From JBBRMW01 sp965246845 (GTDB lineage: Bacteria; Chloroflexota; Anaerolineae; Aggregatilineales; UBA2796): a stretch of DNA of 64,000 nt. Below, one piece after another: positions 1-8,404 of the stretch. Positions within the stretch are counted from its first letter, which is position 1; every line of letters begins with the position of its first letter. The notes below the pieces were generated by a model, which had not been told where the DNA came from, searched no databases, and worked only from the letters and a program-made list of their open reading frames with translations. The stretch covers positions 1 to 64,000 of the forward strand of contig CBDFFR010000012.1 of assembly GCA_965246845.1 (NCBI GenBank), in the 5' to 3' direction. A program made the translations under genes and the position numbers.

Positions 1-501
1 GGTGAAATCTGGGCATTTGGGCTGCGCAATCCCTGGCGCTTCTCCTTCGACCGCAAGACGGGCGACCTGTTCATCGCGGATGTAGGGCAGAATGCCTATG
101 AGGAAGTGAACTATCAGCCTGCGACGAGCAAGGGCGGCGAGAACTATGGGTGGTCGGCGTTCGAGGCCAACCATAACTTCAAAGCGCAAGGCGACAGCCG
201 CTCCACGGGGTTCATCTTCCCGGTCGCGGAATATCCGCACGGCGACGCGGGTTGCTCGGTGACGGGCGGCTATGTCTATCGCGGCGCGGCGCTCCCGGCG
301 CTGGATGGGGTATACCTGTATGGCGATTATTGCTCCGGCCAGATGTGGACGCTGCGCCGCGATGCGTCCGGGGCATGGCAGAACCAGCCGTTCATGAAAA
401 CCGGGTGGAACATGACCACCTTCGGGCAGGACCCGGCGGGTGAGATTTATACGGCGGACCGCGCGGGGACGATTTATCGTCTGGAGGCTGTTGGGAAATA
501 G
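1..501 (+). CDS. PQQ-dependent sugar dehydrogenase, C-terminal part (5' end outside window)
   Basis: This is the last 166 residues of a glucose/sorbosone dehydrogenase-type beta-propeller (GSDH family), a class of secreted PQQ-dependent enzymes that oxidise sugars. The reading frame is open from the first base, so the start codon, signal peptide and N-terminal blades are missing. Visible family hallmarks are GLRNPWRFSFD near the start of the fragment, DVGQNAYEEVN shortly after it, and CSVTGGYVYRG followed by GVYLYGDYCSGQ. The gene ends at a TAG and faces a convergent ABC transporter gene across a 175-bp spacer with palindromic repeats. The family call is secure; the actual substrate cannot be told from the fragment. 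Confidence 0.9.
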   Translation, partial: GEIWAFGLRNPWRFSFDRKTGDLFIADVGQNAYEEVNYQPATSKGGENYGWSAFEANHNFKAQGDSRSTGFIFPVAEYPHGDAGCSVTGGYVYRGAALPALDGVYLYGDYCSGQMWTLRRDASGAWQNQPFMKTGWNMTTFGQDPAGEIYTADRAGTIYRLEAVGK

Positions 502-512
502 GTCGCCGCACG

Positions 513-586
513 GGTCGGATTTATCCGACCTGTTTCCATTGATACCATGCAGCCAAGCCGGGCGGATACATAGGTCCGCCCCTACG
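513..586. repeat. Two palindromic repeats in a convergent spacer
   Basis: Bases 513-530 form a perfect 8-bp stem (GGTCGGAT/ATCCGACC) with a 2-base loop. Bases 559-586 hold a GGGCGGAT..GTCCGCCC type palindrome followed by CTAC, the same family as repeats found at many other gene ends in this window. Both lie between the ends of two convergent genes, where a bidirectional terminator would be expected; that role is inferred. Nothing else is seen in the 502-676 spacer. Confidence 0.75.
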
Positions 587-676
587 AAGTCAATGCGCTC
601 TCCGGTGTAGGCGTGACGGCTTGTATCGACCCGTTTTCAATTCCACCCGCGTATCACCCACATCTTTAATTGTCTG

Positions 677-2491
677 CTAAAGCTGTATCGCGGCCTCGGC
701 GTCTTCCAGATCGCGATTGTAGGCCATCGTATACAACCCGTGATAGATACCGCGCTGCGCGAGCAATTCCTGATGCGTGCCGCGCTCCATAATGTGTCCA
801 TGATCCATCACTACGATCAAATCGGAGAGCGTGATCGTACTCAAACGGTGTGCGATGATGAAGCTGGTTCGATCCGCGAGCAGCCGCCGCAGCGCCTCCT
901 GAATCACCTTTTCGGTTTGCGTGTCGATATTGCTGGTTGCCTCATCCATGATCAGGATGCGCGGGTCCGCGACGAGCGCCCGCGCGAACGCAAGCAATTG
1001 CCGCTGCCCGACCGAAAGGATCGACGCGCCCTTCTGGATTTTGGTTTGGTAGCCGTCCTTGAGTGCCATAATAAAATCGTTCGCGCCGACCGCCGTAGCC
1101 GCCGCAATCACTTCGGCATCTGTCGCGCCGTCACGCCCCGCGCGGATATTGTTCATGATCGTATCGGAGAAGAGGTGCGTCTCTTGCAGCACGACGGCCA
1201 TATTCGCGCGCAGGCTGTGCTGCGTCACGTCGCGCACGTCGCAGCCATCGACGCGCACGGCGCCGCCCGTTACATCGTAGAAGCGCATCAGCAGCTTGAT
1301 CATGGTCGTCTTGCCTGCGCCCGTGTGACCGACAAAGGCGACCTTCATGCCCGGCTTGACATCCAGATCGATGCCATCCAATACTTTCGTGCGACCGTCA
1401 TAACTGAAATCCACATGGTCGAAGCGAACCGCGCCCGCGCCACGCGGCATCGCAATCGCGTTTGTCTTGTCCGCAATCTCGACGGGTTCATCCAACACCT
1501 TGAAGACCTGATCACCGCTCGCGAGCGCGGCCTGTACGATGCTCCAGCGTTGCGCCATATCGCGAATCGGGTTGTAAAGCTGTTCGATATACAGCACGAA
1601 CGCGACCAGCACGCCCGCCGTCAGCCCATTGTTGATGACCAGCAGCCCACCGACCAGTACCAGCCCGAACAGCGTAATCCCGGAGAGCAGTTCCAACACC
1701 GGGAAGAACACCGCAAGCGTAAAACTCGCTTTGAGGTTGGCTTCAAGGACTTGTTTATTACGCCCTTCGTGGAAGCGGTTGAAGTTGTAGCCCTCACGCG
1801 CGAATGCCTGCACCACGCGCACGCCGTTGAAATCTTCCGCGAGGCGCGCGTTTACTGAACTGGTCAGTTCGCGCACATCCGTATAAATCTTGCGGGAGAC
1901 AACGCTCCACCTGTACGAGAACGCGAACAGAATCGGCATGATCACGATCAATACGCCCGTCAAGGGCAGGCTGGTCGTCAGCATCACCAGCAAAATCCCG
2001 ATGACGACAATCAGATCGCGCACCAGCGCCACAATCGCAAACGTGACGAATTCGCGGATCATCTGCACGTCACCCATAATGCGCGAGATCAGCCGCCCGA
2101 CTTCGTAGCGCGCGAAGAAGCCCGCCGAAAGCACCTGCATATGCTCATACAGTACCTGCCGCATATCGCGGATCACGGTCTGGCCGAGATGCACCATCGT
2201 CGAGATTTGAAATTTGGTGCTGGTCTGGCTGATCGCGGTGATGCCCAGATAGGCCAGCACCAGCACGCCCATCAGCGCGAGGTCGCCCTTCGCCAGCCCT
2301 TCATCGACCGCGCGGCCAATCAGCGCCGGGCCAAAAATCGCATCGAAGACGGAGGTGAACATCAGCACGAAGCCGAGCAAAAGCTGCGCCCGGTGCGGCG
2401 TCATGAAGCGGAAAATGCGCCGCGCGCTGCTGCGGTCGTATTCGTAAATTTTCGGGTTGATTTTCGCGTTATTATAGGGGGAGCGGATCAT
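677..2491 (-). CDS. ABC exporter half-transporter (fused membrane and ATPase domains)
   Basis: This 604-residue protein has the usual MsbA/MdlB-type order: six predicted membrane helices in about residues 35-310, then a nucleotide-binding domain. Walker A is GHTGAGKTT near residue 385, the Q-loop is VVLQETHLF, the signature is LSVGQ near residue 492, Walker B is ILIMDEATSNID and the switch is IIAHRLST. The catalytic glutamate is present, but the signature is LSVGQ rather than LSGGQ, as in the TM288-like halves of heterodimeric exporters. No partner half lies next to it, so it may act as a homodimer or pair with a protein encoded elsewhere. The ATG has no clear ribosome-binding site. The substrate is unknown. 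Confidence 0.93.
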   Translation of the reverse strand: MIRSPYNNAKINPKIYEYDRSSARRIFRFMTPHRAQLLLGFVLMFTSVFDAIFGPALIGRAVDEGLAKGDLALMGVLVLAYLGITAISQTSTKFQISTMVHLGQTVIRDMRQVLYEHMQVLSAGFFARYEVGRLISRIMGDVQMIREFVTFAIVALVRDLIVVIGILLVMLTTSLPLTGVLIVIMPILFAFSYRWSVVSRKIYTDVRELTSSVNARLAEDFNGVRVVQAFAREGYNFNRFHEGRNKQVLEANLKASFTLAVFFPVLELLSGITLFGLVLVGGLLVINNGLTAGVLVAFVLYIEQLYNPIRDMAQRWSIVQAALASGDQVFKVLDEPVEIADKTNAIAMPRGAGAVRFDHVDFSYDGRTKVLDGIDLDVKPGMKVAFVGHTGAGKTTMIKLLMRFYDVTGGAVRVDGCDVRDVTQHSLRANMAVVLQETHLFSDTIMNNIRAGRDGATDAEVIAAATAVGANDFIMALKDGYQTKIQKGASILSVGQRQLLAFARALVADPRILIMDEATSNIDTQTEKVIQEALRRLLADRTSFIIAHRLSTITLSDLIVVMDHGHIMERGTHQELLAQRGIYHGLYTMAYNRDLEDAEAAIQL

Positions 2492-2648
2492 GGGAGAGAA
2501 CGGCTATTAAGCGGTCGGATTTTCCTATTGTAGCAGCGAACCGGGATAGGCGGAATGCCGTCAGGCAGCCGTCGATTTGTGGAGTCGGGCGCGTTGTACA
2601 GTGACGTCATTTAACGAGGGTGTAGTTTGTGCGAAAAGCGAGCGCTAC

Positions 2649-3806
2649 ATGATCGAACCTAAAATCCTGCTCAAACAGGTCTTCCCGGCAATGAACGAAG
2701 ACACGCTGACGGAGATGATCCGGTACGCACGCATGAAGACCTATGCCCCGCAAACGCTGCTCTGCATCGAAGGCGCGGAAGAGAACGTCTTTTACATCAT
2801 CGGCGAAGGCAGCGTCGAAATCACCAAGCGCTTCGAGGAAGGCGGCGAAGAACACCGCCTGCGGCGCTCCGGTCCGGGGGACTTTTTCGGCGAAATGGCG
2901 CTTATCGCGAACTCGCCGCGCAACGCCAACGTTCGCACGCTCGAACGCACAACCGTCCTGGAAATCGACAAGCCGCTGTTCATCGAAATGCTGCGGTACA
3001 GCCCGGCGGTCGCGCTCACGATGTTTCGGATCGCGGTAGACCGGATGCGCGCGAACGACCAGCGCGCGATGCACGAACTCGGTGAGCAGAAGCAGGAAAT
3101 CGAACGCGCCTACGCCCAGCTCCAGAAGCAGGAGGCGCAGCGCACTGAATTTCTAACCACGATGGCGCACGAACTGCGCACGCCGCTCACCGTCGCGAGC
3201 GGCTATATGCAGCTCATTGGCGGCGGCCAGATCGACGGTGCGGCGCTCGAACCCGCACATCAGCGCGTCGGCACGGCGCTTGAGCAGGTGATCAGCCTCG
3301 TCAACGATCTCATGTTTGTGCAGGAAATGGATATGATCGAGCCGTCGCTGCGCGCGGTCAGCCTGCAAGCCGTCACGAAACAGGCGGTCGAACTGCTGCG
3401 CGAAAAGGCCGACGCGAATGCGGTCAACCTGCAAAACGAACTCGCGGAAACGCTGCCGACCGTGCGCGCCGAACCGGACGGCCTGACGCGGGCGCTCACC
3501 GCATTGATTGACAACGCGATCAAGTTCACCCCGAATGGCGGCGACGTGATGCTACGCGCGTACACCGACCGCGAATTCATCCACCTGACAATACAGGATA
3601 CCGGGATCGGCATCGCGCCAGACCTGCTGCCACACATTTTCGAGCGCTTCCGCCGCATCGACCGCTATCAGGGTTATGTATTCAGCGGCGTCGGGTTGGG
3701 GCTGTCTATCGCCAAGCACCTGATCGAGAGTTTTGGCGGGACGATCAGCGTGACGACGGAATTGGAAAAGGGCAGTAGTTTTACTCTGCACCTGCCCATT
3801 CAATAG
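2649..3806 (+). CDS. Histidine kinase with N-terminal cyclic-nucleotide-binding-like domain
   Basis: The N-terminal 130 residues are a CRP-like cyclic-nucleotide-binding fold, with a GEGSVEI strand and the FFGEMALI phosphate-cassette-like motif. A short helical linker follows, then a histidine-kinase core: H-box MAHELRTPL with the phospho-accepting His near residue 173, N-box LIDNAIKF near 285, G1 DTGIGI near 317, F-box FERFRRI and G2 GVGLGLSI near 347. No membrane segment or HAMP is seen, so this is probably a cytoplasmic sensor. I chose the ATG giving MIEPKILL; a TTG 72 bases upstream would add 24 residues that do not look like part of the domain. A SnoaL-like gene follows after 10 bases. 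No response regulator is adjacent. Whether the pocket binds a nucleotide is unknown. Confidence 0.88.
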   Translation: MIEPKILLKQVFPAMNEDTLTEMIRYARMKTYAPQTLLCIEGAEENVFYIIGEGSVEITKRFEEGGEEHRLRRSGPGDFFGEMALIANSPRNANVRTLERTTVLEIDKPLFIEMLRYSPAVALTMFRIAVDRMRANDQRAMHELGEQKQEIERAYAQLQKQEAQRTEFLTTMAHELRTPLTVASGYMQLIGGGQIDGAALEPAHQRVGTALEQVISLVNDLMFVQEMDMIEPSLRAVSLQAVTKQAVELLREKADANAVNLQNELAETLPTVRAEPDGLTRALTALIDNAIKFTPNGGDVMLRAYTDREFIHLTIQDTGIGIAPDLLPHIFERFRRIDRYQGYVFSGVGLGLSIAKHLIESFGGTISVTTELEKGSSFTLHLPIQ

Positions 3807-3816
3807 GAGAAAACCA

Positions 3817-4287
3817 GTGCTAACAAAGTCATCTTTGCAAGCAGCGGATCATGACAGAATACAAGCGCTTTTTCAGCATTATCTGGCCGCATGGAATGAG
3901 CGCAACGCTATCGAATTAGCGTCATTCTTTACGGAAGATGCAAGCGTGGTTGGCTTCGATGGCAGCCAGATGAATGGGCGCGCAGAGATCGGCGCGACGA
4001 TTGCTCAGATATTCAAAGATCACCAGACCGCCACGTACATCGGCATCGTGCGCGAGGTGCGGTTGCTCACACCCGATACAGCCCTGCTGCGCGCCGTCGC
4101 CGGAATGATTCCGCGAGGCCAACACGAGATCAACCCGGCAGTCAATGCAGTGATGTCGCTGACCGCTGTAATACAGGCTGGACAATGGAAGATTGCGCAT
4201 TTCCAGAACACCCCGGCACAATTTCATGGACGACCGGAAGCATCCGGGCAGCTTACGGAAGAACTTCGCCGCGCAGCCTTGCAATAA
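3817..4287 (+). CDS. SgcJ/EcaC-like NTF2-fold protein (DUF4440/SnoaL type)
   Basis: This 156-residue protein has the alpha+beta cone pattern of the NTF2/SnoaL superfamily: an N-terminal helix with HYLAAWNERNAIELASFF, then FTEDASVVGFDGSQMNGRAEI typical of SgcJ/EcaC-like members, and a C-terminal strand rich in WKIAHFQNTP. Members of this group often bind small hydrophobic ligands, and many have no known reaction. The start is a GTG with AGGAGA seven bases upstream, and it lies 10 bases after the kinase stop, so the two genes are probably co-transcribed. The stop is only 2 bases from the stop of the convergent next gene. Function in vivo is unknown. Confidence 0.8.
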   Translation: MLTKSSLQAADHDRIQALFQHYLAAWNERNAIELASFFTEDASVVGFDGSQMNGRAEIGATIAQIFKDHQTATYIGIVREVRLLTPDTALLRAVAGMIPRGQHEINPAVNAVMSLTAVIQAGQWKIAHFQNTPAQFHGRPEASGQLTEELRRAALQ

Positions 4288-4289
4288 AG

Positions 4290-5204
4290 CTAGGCGTTGC
4301 GCAGCAAGTCGAGTATCCCTGCCTGAATCTTGTCGAATACCGGGTCCAGCGTGCCGCCTTCACCCGCATCGGTCAGGACGGCGCACGCGAACGGCATTTC
4401 ACGGCTGCCGAAGGCGATACATCCGGTAGCGCTCCACAGGCTGAATAGCGATACCTCGTCGCGCTGGCTGACGTTCCAGCCCAAGCCCTGCCCGGTGCGG
4501 TGTTCGGTAATTACTTCCTGCGTAACAGTTTCAGAGAGAAATCCAGCGCCGCGCCCCTCATCGATGTACATCTGCGTGATTGCAAGTACATCTTCTGCTG
4601 TCCCGAAAAGGCCGCCATTCCCGGCGACGCCATCCAGCGCGCGGACGTTCTCATCTGCCGGGTCGTCGCCATAGCCTGCCATCAACTCAAGCGGGCTGAG
4701 GACCGCCTCGACGACCATCTGATCGAGCGGAAAGCCTTCCAGGGTTTCGAGCGCGAGACCGATTTGCATAAAATCGAGCGGCGAATAAGCGACCCGTCCC
4801 ATGACTTGAAGATCGGGCTTGGCCTTTTCAATCGCCTGTAAGCGTTCTTCGTATTCCTGATATTGGTTCAAATCCGGGAACCCCGAGAGGCCGCTCGTAT
4901 GTGTCAGCAGGTCCAGAAAGGTCAGCCGCTCGTCGGCGTCGGTGAGCAGCACATGCACGGGCGTATCCAGCCACAGCCGCCCGGTCTGGACCTGCAACAG
5001 GAATGTCGTCAGCGTGAATACTTCGGTCAGTTCACCGAGGTCATAGCGCCGCTCCGAGGTCACACCGCCAAAATTCGCGGTGAAAGTCCCCGCGTCATTG
5101 CTCCAGAACGCGACCGACGCCGCGCTGAATGCCTGCCCGACCAGCGGCGCGAGCGCGTTCTCGAAAAGCAAACCGAGCCGTTCTGTCCAGGATTGTTCGT
5201 TCAA
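4290..5204 (-). CDS. Serine beta-lactamase/DD-peptidase-fold protein lacking the catalytic motifs
   Basis: The 304-residue chain follows the class C beta-lactamase-related serine hydrolase pattern, with LTFLDLLTHTSGL near residue 94 and GGLFGTAEDVLAITQM near 197. The three catalytic motifs are changed. At the place of SxxK, in YDLGELTEVFT, the residues are Glu58-Leu-Thr-Glu61. The Tyr-x-Asn position reads Tyr140-Ser-Pro142. The HTG-like motif reads Ala259-Thr-Gly. It is therefore probably catalytically inactive, and may bind rather than cut its ligand. No signal peptide is seen. The start is a TTG with GGAG about 10 bases upstream. It is divergent from dusB. Confidence 0.82.
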   Translation of the reverse strand: MNEQSWTERLGLLFENALAPLVGQAFSAASVAFWSNDAGTFTANFGGVTSERRYDLGELTEVFTLTTFLLQVQTGRLWLDTPVHVLLTDADERLTFLDLLTHTSGLSGFPDLNQYQEYEERLQAIEKAKPDLQVMGRVAYSPLDFMQIGLALETLEGFPLDQMVVEAVLSPLELMAGYGDDPADENVRALDGVAGNGGLFGTAEDVLAITQMYIDEGRGAGFLSETVTQEVITEHRTGQGLGWNVSQRDEVSLFSLWSATGCIAFGSREMPFACAVLTDAGEGGTLDPVFDKIQAGILDLLRNA

Positions 5205-5229
5205 AGCGCGCGTCGGCTCCTGATATAAT
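5200..5229 (+). promoter_or_regulatory. Candidate sigma-70-like promoter of dusB
   Basis: A perfect TATAAT lies at 5224-5229, 27 bases before the dusB ATG, with TTCAAA (4 of 6 to the -35 consensus) 18 bases upstream at 5200-5205. It falls in the divergent spacer before dusB. This is assigned by consensus only. Confidence 0.5.
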
Positions 5230-5256
5230 AGAGAAAATCAATAGCGATTGTAACAC

Positions 5257-6276
5257 ATGCTCACGCTTGAAATGCCCGCCATCGCGGAACACGTCGTCCT
5301 CAAACCCATCCAAATCGGCAATCTCACGATCAAGACGCCGCTCACGCTCGCGCCGATGGCCGGGGTGACGGGTCACGCCTTCCGCCGCTTGTGCCTCGAA
5401 GCGGGCGATTGCGGCCTCGTCTGTACGGAATTGATCAGCAGCGACGCGATCCATTATAAAAGCCAGAAAACCTACAATATGTTCGATTGGACGCAGTTCG
5501 AGCGCCCGGTCGCGGTCCAGCTTTTCGGCTCCGACCCGGCGGTGATGGCCGAAGCAGCGGCTTTTGTCGAGTCGCTTGGCGCGGACATCGTGGACATCAA
5601 TATGGGCTGCTGGGTCCCGAAGGTGGCGAAAAAAGGCGCGGGCGCGGCGCTGCTCAAGGATGTGTGTACCGCCACGCGCGTGGTCGAAGCAGTAGTAAAT
5701 GCGGTCAAGGTCCCGGTCACGGTGAAGGTCCGTGCCGGGTGGGATGCGCAGCACCTTACGGCGGTCGAATTCGCGAAAGCGGCGGAAGCCGTTGGCGTGA
5801 AGGCGATTGCGGTCCACGCACGCACTGCGGAACAGGGCTTCACGGGTTTCGCCGATTGGGAGATCATCCGGCAGGTGAAGGCCGCCGTGCGCGAAATCCC
5901 CGTGCTTGGCAATGGCGACGTGAAGACTCCCGAAGACGCCGCGCGGATGCTCGCGCAGACGGGTTGCGATGGCGTGATGATTGGCCGCGCGACGATGGGC
6001 GACCCCTGGATATTCCGGCGCGTCGCGCATGAACTGCGCACGGGCGTCACGCTCCCGCCGCCGACCGTGCAGGAACGCGCGCAGACGGCGATCCGGCAGG
6101 CCGAAATCACCGTCCGCACCTCACCGACGGGCGAATATCTGGCGGTCCTCACGCTGCGCGGCCAATTGACCAAATATACGCAGGGCTTCCACGAAAAAGG
6201 GCGCGTGAACAACGCGCTGGTCCACGCCAACACGCTCGCAGAGATCGTCGCGATTCTGGAGCCGTATACTTTGTGA
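5257..6276 (+). CDS. dusB: tRNA-dihydrouridine synthase, DusB type
   Basis: This is an FMN-dependent tRNA-dihydrouridine synthase of 339 residues, which reduces specific uridines in tRNA using NAD(P)H. The N-terminal TIM barrel starts with LTLAPMAGVTGHAFRRL. CTELISSDAIHY and the FMN-binding stretch VTVKVRAGW follow, then GNGDVKTPEDA and GCDGVMIGRATMGDPW. The catalytic-cysteine motif reads DINMGCWVPKV with Cys118; the residue after the cysteine is normally Pro (GCPVPKV) and is Trp here. The last 80 residues are the helical tRNA-binding domain. The gene stands alone behind its own TATAAT promoter and is divergent from the beta-lactamase-fold gene. Confidence 0.95.
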   Translation: MLTLEMPAIAEHVVLKPIQIGNLTIKTPLTLAPMAGVTGHAFRRLCLEAGDCGLVCTELISSDAIHYKSQKTYNMFDWTQFERPVAVQLFGSDPAVMAEAAAFVESLGADIVDINMGCWVPKVAKKGAGAALLKDVCTATRVVEAVVNAVKVPVTVKVRAGWDAQHLTAVEFAKAAEAVGVKAIAVHARTAEQGFTGFADWEIIRQVKAAVREIPVLGNGDVKTPEDAARMLAQTGCDGVMIGRATMGDPWIFRRVAHELRTGVTLPPPTVQERAQTAIRQAEITVRTSPTGEYLAVLTLRGQLTKYTQGFHEKGRVNNALVHANTLAEIVAILEPYTL

Positions 6277-6373
6277 CATTATCGCGACGTTGCACCCGCA
6301 CCACCGGAATAGCGGATGCGCGGCGGCTCCGCTACAATTCGAGCAGCAATCATCTAACGAAGAGGCGCGGACA

Positions 6374-7267
6374 ATGAAGCGAGTTATCGCGGGGATCGTT
6401 CTGGCTTTGCTCCTGAGCGCGTGCGGTGGCAATCAGACGCCCGCGCCGACGCCCTCACCGACGCCACAGCCGATAGGCTGGGATACCAAAGCGGGCGCGA
6501 TCCTGATGCGCTTCGACCGGATAGTGGTCGGTGAAGAACCGCTCGCCGCGATGAACCGCCTGCCGCTGTGTACGCTCTATGGCGACGGTTACATGACGTG
6601 GATCAACGCTGTGCCACCCATCGGCGAGGTCGTCTACGAGGCGCGCATTCCGGAGGCGACAATCCGTGCCTTCCTCGATTATTTGGTGCGCGAGGCGCGC
6701 TTCTACAGCATTCCGGATTATGCGAGCAAGCAGCTCCCGCCGACAGGACGCTACAGCGTCGATTCCATCGTCCTCGCGCTGAATGGCGAGACGCGCACGC
6801 TGCGCGCCTATGGCAACTGGGCGCAGGGCGAATTCGACAATCTGCTTACGCGCTGCACGCACCTCTCCTCGGAACCCGTGACCTATCTACCGCCGGGCGG
6901 CTGGCTCTCCGTGCAGCCCGTCGCGGGATCGCCCGACCCGGAGATCGCATGGGCGCAGAGCGCGGGCTTTGCGCTGGCCGATGTCGCCGCGAGTGGCAAA
7001 CCGATGTGGATCAGCGGCAGTGTCCTCGCCTACCTGTGGACGACGACGCACACCGCGCTCGGCGGCCTGCAATGGAACGAGCAGAACCGTACCTACCGGA
7101 TCGGCCTGCAAGTGCCGGGACTTTCGCGCGAAGCGCCCACCGCGCCCAACCCGACGCCGACCATGCCCGTTTTTGTACCTTCCGCGACAGCGACCACGCG
7201 CCCGACGCCGACCGATGCGCCGTATGTCCCACCAACTGCAATCACACCGACGGCGACGCCTTCGTGA
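6374..7267 (+). CDS. Lipoprotein of unknown function with Pro/Thr-rich tail
   Basis: The product is about 297 residues and begins MKRVIAGIVLALLLSACGG, a lipoprotein signal peptide with an LSAC lipobox, so the mature chain should start at Cys19 and be membrane-anchored. A Pro/Thr linker (TPAPTPSPTPQP) follows, then a globular domain of about 200 residues, then a second Pro/Thr tail (PTPTMPVFVPSATATT). I do not recognise the globular domain. I chose the ATG that begins the signal peptide; an in-frame start 84 bases upstream adds a sequence without signal-peptide character. It lies 97 bases downstream of dusB on the same strand. Confidence 0.75.
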   Translation: MKRVIAGIVLALLLSACGGNQTPAPTPSPTPQPIGWDTKAGAILMRFDRIVVGEEPLAAMNRLPLCTLYGDGYMTWINAVPPIGEVVYEARIPEATIRAFLDYLVREARFYSIPDYASKQLPPTGRYSVDSIVLALNGETRTLRAYGNWAQGEFDNLLTRCTHLSSEPVTYLPPGGWLSVQPVAGSPDPEIAWAQSAGFALADVAASGKPMWISGSVLAYLWTTTHTALGGLQWNEQNRTYRIGLQVPGLSREAPTAPNPTPTMPVFVPSATATTRPTPTDAPYVPPTAITPTATPS

Positions 7268-7305
7268 TTTTCAAAGACGTTGGATGATCGACGAACCCGT
7301 TTGCC

Positions 7306-8334
7306 CTAATCAATCCGCTCCGGCTGCACTGCGCGGCCTGTGCGCCCCGACTCTAGAATTGCGTGTATTACGGCCACATCACGCAACGCTTCGGCGGGGG
7401 TGCTGTGCAGTTCCGCGCCCGCGATGACGCGCGCAAAATCGGCGAGTTCAGCCGTAATACTATCTTCCTCGAAGATCATTCCGGATAATGAATCAACCGA
7501 CCCGAACTCAATTTGACCACTCTGGGAAATTGTAAGATTCTGAAAGGTCGCACGCAGGTTGCCGCGCTCGCCAATGATCTGGATCGGCTCCTCGAAATGC
7601 ATTTGGTTGGCGAAGGTCATCGTCCAGATGCCGAATGCGCCGCTCGCGAAGCGAAAGGTCGCGCTGAAGGTGTCAGCAGGCGGCAAATCGTCGCGCACCT
7701 GCGTCACGAACGCGGAGACGCTCTCGATCTCGCCCATCGCCGCGCGCATGGCTGCGATATTGTGGACGCCGCCATCGAGGATGAACCCGCCGGGGAAGCT
7801 GTTATCGCGCCGCCATTCCGTGTGATAATACTTGTTCTGCGGGTTCACGGCGGCGGCGGTGGACCACAAAAATTGGATCGGCCTGCCGATTTCGCCGCGC
7901 GCGATGACATCACGGATCGCCGGGAACACGGGTTCGTAGCGGAAGTTTTCCGCAACCATCCACACGCGCCCGGTCTCCTGCGTGATTTCGCGCGCGGTTT
8001 GGAGCAGCTTGCGACCGGACTGCACATCCGGCGCGACGGGCTTCTCGCTGATGACATGCTTGCCCGCACGCAACGCTGCCTCGATGATCGTGGGTTGCGC
8101 TGCAATCGGCAGGATCACGTCTACTGCATCGATGTCTTCACGGGCGAGCAGCGCATCCAGATCGGTTGTGGCGTTACTGCCCGGCACTTGTGCCGCAAGG
8201 TTGCCCGCCGTTTGTGCATTGCGGCTGTAAATCGCGACGATCTCATAGGTGTTGTTCAGGGCTTGCAGGGCGGGCAGGTGTGCGTCGCGGGCGAAGATGC
8301 CGCTGCCGAGGATGGCGAGGCGAATGCGGGACAT
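7306..8334 (-). CDS. Gfo/Idh/MocA family NAD(P)-dependent oxidoreductase
   Basis: The 342-residue protein starts with a Rossmann fold (RLAILGSGIFARDAHLPAL) and has the family motif SEKPVAPD near residue 97, where the lysine belongs to the catalytic site. The C-terminal half is the usual alpha/beta substrate domain, with ILDGGVHNIAAMRAAMG carrying the conserved Asp and His. Such enzymes oxidise or reduce sugars, inositols and related polyols. AAGGAGT lies just upstream of the ATG. The gene is on the same strand as, and downstream of, the two-subunit ABC exporter, from which it is separated by one palindromic repeat. The substrate is not known. Confidence 0.92.
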   Translation of the reverse strand: MSRIRLAILGSGIFARDAHLPALQALNNTYEIVAIYSRNAQTAGNLAAQVPGSNATTDLDALLAREDIDAVDVILPIAAQPTIIEAALRAGKHVISEKPVAPDVQSGRKLLQTAREITQETGRVWMVAENFRYEPVFPAIRDVIARGEIGRPIQFLWSTAAAVNPQNKYYHTEWRRDNSFPGGFILDGGVHNIAAMRAAMGEIESVSAFVTQVRDDLPPADTFSATFRFASGAFGIWTMTFANQMHFEEPIQIIGERGNLRATFQNLTISQSGQIEFGSVDSLSGMIFEEDSITAELADFARVIAGAELHSTPAEALRDVAVIHAILESGRTGRAVQPERID

Positions 8335-8363
8335 TTGTTAACTCCTTGAAAGAAAATTCGTTC

Positions 8364-8391
8364 CGGGCGGACACACAGGTCCGCTCCTACG
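8364..8391. repeat. Single GGGCGGAC-type palindromic repeat
   Basis: GGGCGGAC, a short loop and GTCCGCTC followed by CTAC match the dispersed family seen at 559, 13374, 21295, 50697 and 60907. It fills most of the 70-bp spacer after the ABC exporter operon. Confidence 0.75.
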
Positions 8392-8404
8392 GAAAAACCG
8401 TTGC

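Noticed and set aside
740..1858. A 372-codon frame opposite the ABC exporter
   Set aside because: Antisense to a gene with all ABC motifs; translation is low-complexity.
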